Shown piece after piece: positions 43,941-52,531 of a stretch of 64,000 bases of DNA. The translations under genes and the position numbers were made by a program. Location: NCBI GenBank assembly GCA_011525625.1, contig WYAX01000016.1, positions 186,001 through 250,000 on the forward strand, read 5' to 3'. The DNA is from Nitrospira defluvii (lineage in GTDB: Bacteria; Nitrospirota; Nitrospiria; Nitrospirales; Nitrospiraceae). Every line of letters starts with the position of its first letter. Within the stretch, counting starts at the first letter, position 1. The notes under the pieces were generated by a model. That model saw nothing but the letters and a program-made list of their open reading frames with translations. It made no database searches and was not told where the DNA came from.

Positions 43941-46451
43941 ATGGAGCGGGTCAATCAGGCCAGAGCAGCGGCTGGGCAACAGGAAGGCGGATCGACGCTG
44001 CGCCGGAGTGCAGCGTTCCCCAACCCTGCGCTCGACGAGACTGCGGACGCAGGAGCGCTGGAGTCCGGCCCCGGTTTCCCTCAGCTTACTCACCACCCAA
44101 GCCGATTCACCATTTATCCAAGCGGAGCGCCAGGCCCGGTGCCTTACCGGGCCGGCATGGAGCGAGCCTTCGCCGTGGATCTGTCCGCGGTGCGGGCCTA
44201 CTGCGGCGCATCCGCGCTCCTGACAGACTCCGGGGCCCGTGCCGCTGCCTGGCCTGAGACTCTAGTCTTCGCCAACCCTCATCCACCTCCGTCCATCGTG
44301 GCCCATGAGATCGCGCACGTGCTGCAGTATCGCCATGCGGCCTCTCCTTCGGTCGACGGTGTCGAGGAGAGCACTCCCCGCGATGAGGCAGAGAGGGAAG
44401 CCGGTCGGGCTGCCGCGGGCTTTCAGGCTGGTATTGCCCTGCCGGTGCAAGCCCGCCCTGCCGTGGCGCCGCTGTTTTACACCGACGAGGAGGAACCGGA
44501 TTCCGAAGAGTTTCTCGCGGATCGTCCCCCGCTCTTCACGGGGCAAGAAGTAGGAACCTGGGGAAGTTCGTGGCCGGCCAGTTTGATCGCGCGCGAGCGG
44601 CTGGCCGTGAATGTGCCTCCCACACAACGCAGCCATGCCATTGTGGAAGCCATCGCGCGGCGCGAGCCGATCGTCATTCTCCATGAATATGGTCGTCTCT
44701 GGCTGTATCGGCTGGAATGGGAAGGGCTTTCCGGCCGCTATTCCCGATTCACCAACGCCGAAACCATGTTCCACGAGGGGACGGCGGAGCGAGGAGACTA
44801 TTCGGTGTCGAATGTGCAGGGGCGTCCCGACGTCGAGGCCTTTGTGACCGAGGATGGTGGAGTGCTGTCACCGCCAGGGGCCGGGAAGTTGTTTTCCCAT
44901 ACCGGTGGTGAATTCGAAGACCCTCTGGTGTCGAAGTTCCAGAACGCGTCGGCCTTCTTCAACGCCATGCTGACGGGGTTGGCAGCGGCGGACTTCGAGG
45001 CCTTGTCGGCCAAGTTGCGTCGCATGGCCGCCCTCAATATGGTTTTTCCAACGCCGTTTGCGATCGGGGCCGTACGCGGGTTAGCCGATGAAATGCTCAG
45101 CCTCGTGCAACTGTTGAATCCCCAACAGTGGGCGGCCATCGAAGCGGCGGCGCGCGAGACGATTCTGACGCTGAATGACCCGGACGGTGAGGCGTTGGCT
45201 TCTGCATTGGGCGAAGAGTTCGGACGCCACCAGGCGGCCACCTTGAACGCCTTGCTTCAGGAGAGCCTGCCGATCTTCGCCTATGACGTCGGCAAATTGA
45301 TCGGTCCGACGATTATCGAATTGCTGCTTGCGCTGATCGGCATCGAGATCGGTCCGGTGGCGATGCTCCAAAAATCGTTGGCGACGATGAAACAGGTTCC
45401 TCGTGTGGCAGGCTTGGTTCGGGACCTCACGCGGGTCGTCCCTGATGTGCCCACCACACCCGCACCGTCGGCGACGCGGCTTCCCGATACGGCACCCGGC
45501 CATGGTGCAGTTCCGGATGTACCCACCAACCCAAGCCACTCGGTCGCAGCACGACTCCCTCAGGGGCTGCCCAACCTCTCGCGCGAGGAACAGGCGCTGC
45601 TGGCGAGAACCGGCGATCAGCTTGAGTTCCCCGACGCCCTCCCGCAGGACTTGGCAGAACAGGAACTCGCTATCGTGACACGTTTAACGAAGCGGCCCAT
45701 CGGCGGGGGGGATGGAAAATATGTCAATGAGGTGGATCTGGGGAACGGACACCAGTGGAGAGAGCAGCCCAATGGCACCTGGTGCCGGTTCTCGAACCAG
45801 CCGACTAATTGCACGGTGCTGGTTGCAGAGCTTGGACCGCAGGCGCCTGGGACGGTGGTGGCGGTTGCTTCAGATAGGAGAGCGCTAATGGCGTCTTATA
45901 CGGCCTGGGCTGAAAATCGAGGCCCTGATGATGTCGAAGTGGCAATTATCAAAGCTGTAGAGAATAGTCCTGGATTTCCTCCGGGGACCTATGCAGTGGT
46001 GACCGGAGAGCCGGGCAAAGGAGTTGTGCATCCGCCGGGCCTTTGGATTACCGTTTCGCACACTCATCCTGGAGCCTCACAGCAAGTCGGGTTTCGCAAT
46101 CCGTCCGGCGCAGATATGGGATGGGCTCAAATAGACGCGCTCGATTGGCTGGAGAAAGAAACCGGCGGCATCCGTAAATGGGTCCATTCCCAAACTCCAG
46201 AAGGTCTCTGGCAGTCCGTAGCATACGGCTACGACATCGATCGTAAGCAATTCTTTGTTCAGCCTGCCGGTGAGTCTCCGCGATATTTTGAGCAGCTATA
46301 TGATCAGAAATTGAACCAAATCGATCTTGATCAATACAAAGTGCTTGAGGCGGAAGGCCGCCACCAGGAACGGATCGAGCTGATGCGTCAACAGAATGCT
46401 GAAACCTATTACCTCGGCTGGTATGCGCGGCAGTTCAGATTCGATCAGTGA
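43941..46451 (+). CDS. eCIS cargo with divergent DUF4157-like domain and JAMM-like C-terminus (cargo 5)
   Basis: An 836-residue protein; the ATG at 43941 has no clear ribosome site and the true start is uncertain. Residues about 70-130 resemble DUF4157 but are diverged (AFAVDLSAVRAYCGASALLT, then HEIAHVLQ at 122-129). The EREAGRAA block lies after the HExxH helix rather than before it. Around residue 593, YVNEVDLGNGHQWREQPNG resembles the linker that precedes toxin domains in polymorphic toxins. The C-terminal domain has HTHP at 707-710 and PSGAD ending at Asp725, resembling the JAMM/JAB metal site H-x-H...S-x-x-D with a longer loop. I infer a zinc hydrolase effector. Confidence 0.68.
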   Translation: MERVNQARAAAGQQEGGSTLRRSAAFPNPALDETADAGALESGPGFPQLTHHPSRFTIYPSGAPGPVPYRAGMERAFAVDLSAVRAYCGASALLTDSGARAAAWPETLVFANPHPPPSIVAHEIAHVLQYRHAASPSVDGVEESTPRDEAEREAGRAAAGFQAGIALPVQARPAVAPLFYTDEEEPDSEEFLADRPPLFTGQEVGTWGSSWPASLIARERLAVNVPPTQRSHAIVEAIARREPIVILHEYGRLWLYRLEWEGLSGRYSRFTNAETMFHEGTAERGDYSVSNVQGRPDVEAFVTEDGGVLSPPGAGKLFSHTGGEFEDPLVSKFQNASAFFNAMLTGLAAADFEALSAKLRRMAALNMVFPTPFAIGAVRGLADEMLSLVQLLNPQQWAAIEAAARETILTLNDPDGEALASALGEEFGRHQAATLNALLQESLPIFAYDVGKLIGPTIIELLLALIGIEIGPVAMLQKSLATMKQVPRVAGLVRDLTRVVPDVPTTPAPSATRLPDTAPGHGAVPDVPTNPSHSVAARLPQGLPNLSREEQALLARTGDQLEFPDALPQDLAEQELAIVTRLTKRPIGGGDGKYVNEVDLGNGHQWREQPNGTWCRFSNQPTNCTVLVAELGPQAPGTVVAVASDRRALMASYTAWAENRGPDDVEVAIIKAVENSPGFPPGTYAVVTGEPGKGVVHPPGLWITVSHTHPGASQQVGFRNPSGADMGWAQIDALDWLEKETGGIRKWVHSQTPEGLWQSVAYGYDIDRKQFFVQPAGESPRYFEQLYDQKLNQIDLDQYKVLEAEGRHQERIELMRQQNAETYYLGWYARQFRFDQ

Positions 46452-46500
46452 GGACCGAGGCGCCCGTATCGGCGAAGGATCACGACCTAGGAGGTCAATG

Positions 46501-47682
46501 ATGACACACAGGCTGCAGACCCTATCGCGTCCTTCCGGGAGTTCCTCCAGTAGAAGTGCTTTCTTGTCGGACGGGCGGCGCGGCGAACGCTCCTGCTCCT
46601 GCGGCAATACGTGTCAGGACTGTCGCGCCAGGCAGCGCGAGCAGGCACTGCCCCACGCTTGGACCGGCACGATACCACCCCTGGTCCCTGACGTGCTCGC
46701 GTCCCCCGGTGAGCCGTTGGAATCCGGATTGCGTGGGGAGATGGAGTTGCGGTTCGGACATGACTTCGGCAAGGTCCGCGTGCATCGTGGCGGGCGGGCG
46801 GCCGCGTCCGCTGAAGCGGTTCGAGCCAGGGCCTACACAGTCGGCCATGAGATCGTGCTGGGATCTGCCGCGGCCGATCTCAGGAGTAGGGACAACCTTC
46901 CGCTGCTCGGCCACGAATTGGCTCATGTAGTGCAACAGGACAAGGCTTTCGGTGATTCGAGGCAGTCCGGCCTGCTGCAACGCGCCGGCCTGGAGCAGCC
47001 GAACGGTGGACAAGAAGCATCAGCGGCCTCGGGATTGCCGGAACCGGACTGCGACACCCGCGTAGCGGATCTCTTCCTGTTGGGGGCGATTGTCGAATCA
47101 CACCGGCCAGAATGTGCATTTGCACAGATCTATAACCGGAAGACCGGAGCCCTCATGGGCCAGTTCCGCGCGGACCATCAGCTGGAAGGCAAGCCGGACT
47201 GCGAGTACGGCGACCAGAAGCGCCATGACTTCTGGTTAGCCAATCACTGGAGAATTCTGGAGATCACGACCTCCGACATGACCGTGATGAACATGTGTGG
47301 GCGGGAGGAGACCTTGAATGTGGAAGGGATCGGCACGGTCAAGGGAGAGCCGGCTTCGGCAGTCGTTCCCGATCGTCCGCCTTCGTCGACGTCGTTGCCG
47401 CCGCACATCGTCGACCATACCCAGGGCATGTGGGGCACCACGAACAAGATCCACTACGATGACCAGTGCAATTCGATTCATGTCGTCCCGAATGAGACAG
47501 GGAAGGAGACCAAGGTGTACCGGTGGGATTCGGCGCAAGAGAGCTTTGTGAACGAACACGATCCCGCCGATACCAAGACGCCCGGGCAAATGGAGCGAGT
47601 CGCCGGCATCGTGTTGAAGGAATACGTCGGCGGTGAGTGGCAAGGGATCAACTGCGGCGATCTTCCGAGGTGGGCGCTGTGA
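46501..47682 (+). CDS. DUF4157 eCIS cargo with unknown C-terminal domain (cargo 6)
   Basis: A 393-residue protein. The ATG at 46501 is 6 nt after AGGAGG; an ATG at 46498 is too close to it. A four-cysteine tag (Cys32, 34, 38, 41) precedes the DUF4157 core (about 62-148; RFGHDFGKVRVH, HELAH at 138-142). The PGDEYE block of cargo 1, 3 and 4 is absent. Residues about 190-393 form a domain with WRILEITTSDMTVMNMCG and HYDDQCNSIHVVPN that I do not recognise. It is the last gene of the eCIS locus and converges with the radical SAM gene 23 bp away. Confidence 0.78.
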   Translation: MTHRLQTLSRPSGSSSSRSAFLSDGRRGERSCSCGNTCQDCRARQREQALPHAWTGTIPPLVPDVLASPGEPLESGLRGEMELRFGHDFGKVRVHRGGRAAASAEAVRARAYTVGHEIVLGSAAADLRSRDNLPLLGHELAHVVQQDKAFGDSRQSGLLQRAGLEQPNGGQEASAASGLPEPDCDTRVADLFLLGAIVESHRPECAFAQIYNRKTGALMGQFRADHQLEGKPDCEYGDQKRHDFWLANHWRILEITTSDMTVMNMCGREETLNVEGIGTVKGEPASAVVPDRPPSSTSLPPHIVDHTQGMWGTTNKIHYDDQCNSIHVVPNETGKETKVYRWDSAQESFVNEHDPADTKTPGQMERVAGIVLKEYVGGEWQGINCGDLPRWAL

Positions 47683-47705
47683 AGGCGTGCGGTGCGCCCC
47701 GCTTG

Positions 47706-48773
47706 TTATCGAGCGGAGCCGTCGGATGCGCAGGTGTGCATGAGTTGCTCGCGTACCTGTGCGGGAGAAAATTGGGAAGCCGCGGCATAGACCTGTTCGT
47801 ACCAATTCAGCACCGGCTCGTTGTCCTTGCGCACCGCCTGTTCGTAGACGAGGCGGCACAGCGTCAGGAAGGCGGCATAGTCGCGCGTGATCCAGTCTGC
47901 GGCCAGGTCCGGTAACGATCGGTCCTTGATGTTTCCCCAGGCCCAGGCGCGAGGAAATCCATACTGCATGGGTGAGACGAGCCCGCTGGTCTCGATGACC
48001 AACGGCGCGATGACATCGGCCACGGTCTGTGCCCCGCACAACGTCGCCTCTCGTACAAACACGCGTGTCGGGTGTTCCAGCATGGCGGGCACCGTCGCGA
48101 GATCGATCTGCACGTCGAGGTCTCCCTCGTACAGTTCGCGGATGCGTCCGGCTTCGCAGAGAGCCGCCGCGTTTTCTTCGCCGTCCGGATAGGACTCACC
48201 CAATCTGCACGTGGCCCGGCCGATCGGTTCCAGGGGATGAAGTTGGAGCAACGAGGCTCCCTGCTCGAAGGCGAACCGCGCGATCCAGTCCAGCTCGTGC
48301 ACGTTGTGAAACGTCAGCGTGAAAATAAAGCCGAAGGGAATGCCTGAGGCGCGTAGCGCGGGGAGGCGCGCGCACATCTCATCGAATGCGCGCGACGAAT
48401 TGCGCATGAAGTTGTGGGATTCCGGGATGCCGTCGAGGCTGATTGCGACAAGGTCGCAATCAGCCTGTAAGACGTCCAGCTGACGTTGATCGAGGAGCAT
48501 GCCGTTCGTCGTGACGGTCGTCACGAGCCCCGCGGCATGGGCTGCGCGCAGCAGCTGCCCCAACGCCGGATACAACAGCGGCTCTCCGCCTGACACCGAC
48601 ATGACCCGATAGCCGATGGAGGCCGCGTCGGCGACGGCTGCCTGCAGCAGTTCGATCTCCAACTGCTCGGACACGGCCGGTCCCGAATCTGAATAACAAT
48701 GCAAGCATTGCAGGTTGCAGCGTCTGCCTGGATGAACCTGTAACGTCGGGTATTGGCCGGCCGGTCCTTGCAT
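47706..48773 (-). CDS. Radical SAM protein with degenerate SPASM-like C-terminus
   Basis: A 355-residue protein. GRRCNLQCLHCYSDSG near the N-terminus carries the CxxxCxxC that holds the 4Fe-4S cluster used to cleave SAM; VSGGEPLL and VAISLDGI follow as expected. The C-terminal region keeps a SPASM-like layout (LCGAQTV, then ETSGLVSPMQYGF and WGNIKD), but the usual second cysteine is Met and there are too few cysteines for auxiliary clusters. Related enzymes modify peptides and proteins. It is preceded, 9 nt away on the same strand, by a 91-residue gene, which could encode its substrate or partner. Its own ribosome site is weak, so it may depend on coupling. Confidence 0.85.
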   Translation of the reverse strand: MQGPAGQYPTLQVHPGRRCNLQCLHCYSDSGPAVSEQLEIELLQAAVADAASIGYRVMSVSGGEPLLYPALGQLLRAAHAAGLVTTVTTNGMLLDQRQLDVLQADCDLVAISLDGIPESHNFMRNSSRAFDEMCARLPALRASGIPFGFIFTLTFHNVHELDWIARFAFEQGASLLQLHPLEPIGRATCRLGESYPDGEENAAALCEAGRIRELYEGDLDVQIDLATVPAMLEHPTRVFVREATLCGAQTVADVIAPLVIETSGLVSPMQYGFPRAWAWGNIKDRSLPDLAADWITRDYAAFLTLCRLVYEQAVRKDNEPVLNWYEQVYAAASQFSPAQVREQLMHTCASDGSAR

Positions 48774-48782
48774 GGCAGGTGA

Positions 48783-49058
48783 TTAGCCCCGCAGCGTGAA
48801 CTTGATTTGTGCGAGGTCCGGACGCGGGGTGCCGTTGATCAGGATATGGAGGTCCCGAAGCTCCTTCAATTTCGACAAGGTGCCCAAGTTTGCCTTGAAG
48901 TTGGCCACGCCGGTCTGCACCGTTCCGATGACCACTTCCGGATGAGGCGTGCCGACTTCGTGCCAGTCGATCACCTTGACGCCCTTCAGCCGCTTCTTGA
49001 TCGTGCTTGCTGCTGCGCTCAACTTTACGGACCCGCGCCCACTTGGTTGTTTCGCCAT
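48783..49058 (-). CDS. 91-residue protein paired with the radical SAM enzyme
   Basis: The ATG at 49058 has AAGGAGG 7 nt upstream, and an upstream in-frame codon at 49214 was rejected. The protein is basic at the N-terminus (GRGSVKLSAAASTIKKRLKG), has no cysteine, and contains VIDWHEVGTPHPEVVIGT and a C-terminal INGTPRPDLAQIKFTLRG. No signal peptide is seen. Tight linkage to a SPASM-like radical SAM gene makes it a candidate RiPP precursor or enzyme partner, though it is longer than most precursors and could be a small folded protein. I do not recognise a family. Confidence 0.6.
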   Translation of the reverse strand: MAKQPSGRGSVKLSAAASTIKKRLKGVKVIDWHEVGTPHPEVVIGTVQTGVANFKANLGTLSKLKELRDLHILINGTPRPDLAQIKFTLRG

Positions 49059-49123
49059 TGAAGCCCTCCTTTGTGGTGTAGTGGCCGTGCTCGTTGCGAA
49101 GCACGTTGTGATGAGATGAGCGC

Positions 49124-49152
49124 ACCATACAACTTCTTGCCAAAAACGACAA
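49124..49152 (-). promoter_or_regulatory. Possible sigma-70 promoter for the 91-residue/radical SAM pair
   Basis: On the minus strand TTGTCG (49147-49152) and TATGGT (49124-49129) are separated by 17 bp, a fair -35/-10 match, placed about 65 bp upstream of the small gene. The prediction is by eye only. Confidence 0.4.
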
Positions 49153-49337
49153 GCCTCATACGTCCTCATCGTACGGGTGAGTGTTGATTGCGGTCGGGTC
49201 CGCACCGCTGGCACCGTTTCAGCGCGAGAAGGGATCTCCGAGGGTACGTAGACACGTCATTCGCGCCGTCGTGTCCGGCAAGGATGGTCTGAGTCGGGAA
49301 CATGAGCCGGCGTGCGGGACCAGGCACGCGGGCATCT

Positions 49338-49523
49338 TCAAGAGGAGGAAGGGTTCGGCAGGGGGGCGTGTTCTCCGGTGAACGTCATGTCGTCCTGCGA
49401 TGCGGGACTGCGCTCGAAATACAGATGCAGCAGGCCTCCGCCATAATGCGCTTGCCGGACCAGATCGAGAGGGATCGCGACCTCACCTGCACGTTCTTCG
49501 TCCTTCACTTTGACCAATCGCAT
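49338..49523 (-). CDS. Small hypothetical protein
   Basis: A 61-residue protein starting at 49523, with AAGGAG 7 nt upstream. It begins MRLVKVKDEERAGEVAIPLD and ends in a Pro/Ser-rich tail. It has no membrane segment or known motif. A frame open further upstream to 49712 is not supported by a ribosome site. It is called on ribosome site and plausible composition only. Confidence 0.5.
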   Translation of the reverse strand: MRLVKVKDEERAGEVAIPLDLVRQAHYGGGLLHLYFERSPASQDDMTFTGEHAPLPNPSSS

Positions 49524-49782
49524 GGGACATTCTCCTTGTTGAGGGAATGGTCGTGGCTCGCCGAGTGTCTCCGTACCGCGAGCATACCTCAGGTCGCGCC
49601 TAAGCCTGAGTAAAAGCTGGAAGGTGAGTGACGGACATTGCGTCGGTGGTGCTCGTTGCGTGCATGTAGGAAAAGGCCTCATGGCACAAATGCGAGAGAA
49701 ACTTGTGCCCACCGCCCTTCCTGCTAGAGTAATCGTGAAGTGTGTGTCTTACCAATGACCCGTTACACAGTAAGGAGTGAGT

Positions 49783-50061
49783 ATGGCCGACCTGTTTGCC
49801 AAACATCCGAATACCGTCAAAGACGTGATCGTGACCGATACCATCTGTCCCTTGCACAACGAGCCGGTGAAGGTGCAGTTTGAGATGAACGGCGTGCAAG
49901 GGAAAGTCACAGCCCGGGAGCAATGTTCCATTCTGCATGTGGGAGAAACCTGCAGCGAGGAATGCCGGCACAATCCTGAAATCCTCGATGCGGTTCACCG
50001 GAAGATGCAGCAATTCCGGGATGAGTCTGCGCGGGAGATTCCGATCATCGCGACGCCATAG
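49783..50061 (+). CDS. Small Cys/His-containing protein
   Basis: A 92-residue protein with AAGGAG 6 nt before the ATG at 49783. It has ICPLHNEPV, REQCSILHVG and TCSEECRHNP, giving Cys and His positions that could bind zinc or form disulfides. No signal peptide is seen. The family is not recognised. It stands alone, 479 bp from the next gene. Confidence 0.6.
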   Translation: MADLFAKHPNTVKDVIVTDTICPLHNEPVKVQFEMNGVQGKVTAREQCSILHVGETCSEECRHNPEILDAVHRKMQQFRDESAREIPIIATP

Positions 50062-50537
50062 GCTGCGCTCACGGAAACAGGGTCGCGCCGGTGGCCCGGC
50101 TGTGGGCGCCGGAGTCACCGTGCATCTGCGGGCCGCGTTCGTGTCCATGACGAAGGCGGCCTGTACGCCGGTTCTGCCCGCTGAGTCGAGTGGCTCCGGC
50201 GGCTCAGCCGATCCCACGCATCTCGCCTCGTCGTTCCTCTCTCCACGCGGTCGCGGTCCCATCGCGGCCTCAAGCTGCTTGAGCGCCCTGTTCCATCTAT
50301 CGTCACTCCGCCGTCGACTGGTGTCGGCGTTCGTCTCCTGCGTTCCTGTGTATGACGCGCGTCGTGTCTCTCGTGACCAGTGTGTGAGGTGGGAGGAGCA
50401 GGTGCGGGGTACAGCGGGGTAATATACGGGCTAGCGTTTCGTCGGCTGTCGAACCGGCAGGATAACGGCTTGAGGATCAGGCGTCGGTGAGGCATGATGC
50501 GGGCGTCGCGTTCCCGGCCACATCCAAGGAGATCGCC
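50062..50537. other. Intergenic region with no recognisable gene
   Basis: About 476 bp. Open frames here are chance frames without ribosome sites. Near 50420 the sequence GGTAATATACGG resembles an extended -10 element and could serve the DUF1353 gene, but no -35 match accompanies it. Confidence 0.35.
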
Positions 50538-51302
50538 ATGCCTGACAGGGTCCGTGTGCAATTCGCTCATGCCAATAGCTATCTGACGGAACTCATCGCG
50601 CAGTTCGCAACAATCGAGGAGCAGATTGAACATGGCAAGACGGTCACGCTCAATCTGAACCAGGGGGACCGTAGGCTGGCTTTGTTGGTGAGTCGTGAGA
50701 ACGTGATCGAACGCCCGGTTCCCGCTGCCCCATCCTCGACAGGTCGTTCGCCTTCACTGTCGGACAACAAGAGCCTGGTGGCGGCGGTGACGAACACCTA
50801 TTCCTTCGATCTCGGTGAGGCCAATCGAAACATTTCGGCGGCCGACGTGCAGGGGCAGGTCCGGCGCGCGATCGCACGAACAACGCCGTCCGCTGCAGCT
50901 CCGCTGCGATCGGCGTTGCCTCAACCGGCGGTCACCTACGAGGAGCCCGATTGGATTCTGCTGGAAGATTGTCGCTATGCCGCGTCGGATGGATGGAGCA
51001 TCACGGCCAAGCGTGGGTTCAGGAGCGATTTGGCCAGCATTCCTCGTCTCTTCTGGGTCATCATCGCGTTTCACGACCTGTCGTTGATCGCGCCGATTAT
51101 GCATGACGTGATCTATCGATGCGGGGGCCTGGTGGTGTTGCCCCACGGCGAGGTCGCGCCGGCCGGCAGACGATTCGAGCGAAAAGATGCCGATGATCTC
51201 TTCCTGGAATTGATGACCAGATCGAACATCTCCTATTGGAAACGGAACGTGGCGTATCTGGCCGTGCGAGCGTTCGGCCAGTCGTCCTGGCGCGAGGGCT
51301 AA
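50538..51302 (+). CDS. DUF1353-domain protein
   Basis: A 254-residue protein; the ATG at 50538 has AAGGAG upstream. The C-terminal half (about 140-240) has the DUF1353 pattern: ITAKRGFRSDLASIPRLFW, then APIMHDVIYRCGG and RKDADDLFLELM. This family is common in phages and mobile regions and has no proven function. The N-terminal 80 residues (FAHANSYLTELIAQFATIEE) form a separate helical part. It lies 2.9 kb beyond the eCIS locus, so a link to it is possible but unproven. Confidence 0.78.
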   Translation: MPDRVRVQFAHANSYLTELIAQFATIEEQIEHGKTVTLNLNQGDRRLALLVSRENVIERPVPAAPSSTGRSPSLSDNKSLVAAVTNTYSFDLGEANRNISAADVQGQVRRAIARTTPSAAAPLRSALPQPAVTYEEPDWILLEDCRYAASDGWSITAKRGFRSDLASIPRLFWVIIAFHDLSLIAPIMHDVIYRCGGLVVLPHGEVAPAGRRFERKDADDLFLELMTRSNISYWKRNVAYLAVRAFGQSSWREG

Positions 51303-51369
51303 CCACGGGCGCCCTGAGCCCTGACGGCAACATCCGTTCGGGATTGTTGATGTGGCGTCCTCGTGACGG

Positions 51370-51828
51370 TTACTTGACGAACGGCTGTCCTGATTTCTGC
51401 CACTCGTCGAGGTTCATGAGCACGGCCGTCGTCTGCGTGAATCCAAGTTCCGCGAGGGATTGGGCCGCGAGGGACGCACGGTTCCCGTTTTGACACTGAA
51501 GGTTGAGGCGTTTCGCCATCTGCGGTGCGGCCGGCGACCCGACATGTGTCCAAATCTTGAATTCGAGGACGCCTCGGGGAATGTTCACGGCGCCGGGCAC
51601 GTGACCGGCAGCATACTCGTGCGGTTCGCGCACATCGATGATGAGGGCCCCGTCGGGACTCTCCACAACTTTCCGATAGTCGTCCATCCCGATCGTATTG
51701 ACCTGCTGTTGCGCGGCGTGAACCTTTTGCATGACGGCGGGGGGAGGAGTTTCCGCGAAGGCTCCGGGCGAGAACGGCAACAGGACAGCGGCACCAGCGA
51801 TCAGGGCGAAGCTTGTCCGACGATGCAT
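51370..51828 (-). CDS. Periplasmic rhodanese-like sulfurtransferase
   Basis: A 152-residue protein with a signal peptide (residues 1-25, ending GAFA-ETP). The single rhodanese domain shows ALIIDVREPHEYAAGHVPGA and active-site loop LQCQNGNRASL with Cys112. It would move sulfane sulfur from donors such as thiosulfate or persulfides to thiols in the periplasm. An AAGGA ribosome site lies 8 nt upstream. A persulfide-dioxygenase-like gene lies 11 kb away in this window, a possible functional partner. Confidence 0.87.
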   Translation of the reverse strand: MHRRTSFALIAGAAVLLPFSPGAFAETPPPAVMQKVHAAQQQVNTIGMDDYRKVVESPDGALIIDVREPHEYAAGHVPGAVNIPRGVLEFKIWTHVGSPAAPQMAKRLNLQCQNGNRASLAAQSLAELGFTQTTAVLMNLDEWQKSGQPFVK

Positions 51829-52177
51829 GGCATGATCCTTTTCACGGTCAGAACCTGGTGAAGGGGAGGAGCCCGAGACCGGTCGTTACTCTACGCTACT
51901 CATGAGAGAGGCTCAAGCGACGGATTGCGGGATGCAATGGAGTAGTCGTCGGCACAGGTCCAATGCGGATGGAATGACGACTTGTCCTTTCCGCACGGTG
52001 CGTGGCGAGCGGAACCGCTCATGCTCTCTCGTGAGAGGGCTACGTGATTCAAGAAGGCCTCGCGTCTTGGCCTACAATCACCATGAGCCGGCGGTGTCTT
52101 TCTCGATACGGCGAGTGGCATGCGATGTGCTGATGATGGGCAGGAAAAACGCTGCTCGATGACCCGTGGAGGAAAAG
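51829..52177. other. Divergent intergenic region without a recognisable gene
   Basis: About 349 bp between the rhodanese gene and a small exported protein. It should contain both promoters. I see no convincing coding frame or repeat. Confidence 0.35.
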
Positions 52178-52531
52178 ATGACGAACGTATTCGTGTTCGG
52201 TCTGTGCTTGGCGGTGTCAATGCCGGCAGTCAGTGAGGCACGATGCCGGACCATCGGGGAGAGTGCCAGCTTAGGCAGTGAGTACGGCACGTTCCCGCTG
52301 TATCCGGCGGAACAGGTGGTCGCGGCCGGGCAGAAACGCGACAGTGTGGCCTTGCAATGGGCTGGTTATGGCATCGGGGTGCCGTTGTTTGTGGTCGCGA
52401 TGCCGTTTGCTATGGTGGGTGCGGTTGCGGGCGCTGTGTCACACCCATGGACGCGATGTCAGGAGATTGAAGGGCGTCGTGAGACGGCAGACGAGCAACG
52501 TCATCTCGTACTTCCGTCTACGTCCGGCTAA
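52178..52531 (+). CDS. Small exported protein with a glycine-rich hydrophobic segment
   Basis: A 117-residue protein; the ATG at 52178 follows GGAGG by 5 nt. Residues 1-25 form a signal peptide (FVFGLCLAVSMPAVSEA). A second hydrophobic segment (VPLFVVAMPFAMVGAVAGAV) probably spans or enters a membrane. Two cysteines lie near each end. Function is unknown. The stop codon overlaps the 3' end of the convergent AraC gene by 4 bp. Confidence 0.6.
   Translation: MTNVFVFGLCLAVSMPAVSEARCRTIGESASLGSEYGTFPLYPAEQVVAAGQKRDSVALQWAGYGIGVPLFVVAMPFAMVGAVAGAVSHPWTRCQEIEGRRETADEQRHLVLPSTSG

Noticed and set aside
49081-49100. A possible -24/-12 promoter (TGGCCG...TTGC)
   Set aside because: The spacing is one base too long and no gene on that strand is suitably placed.
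49937-50422. A 161-codon plus-strand frame after the small Cys/His gene
   Set aside because: It begins inside the preceding gene in another frame, is Arg/Ser-rich and has no ribosome site or motif.
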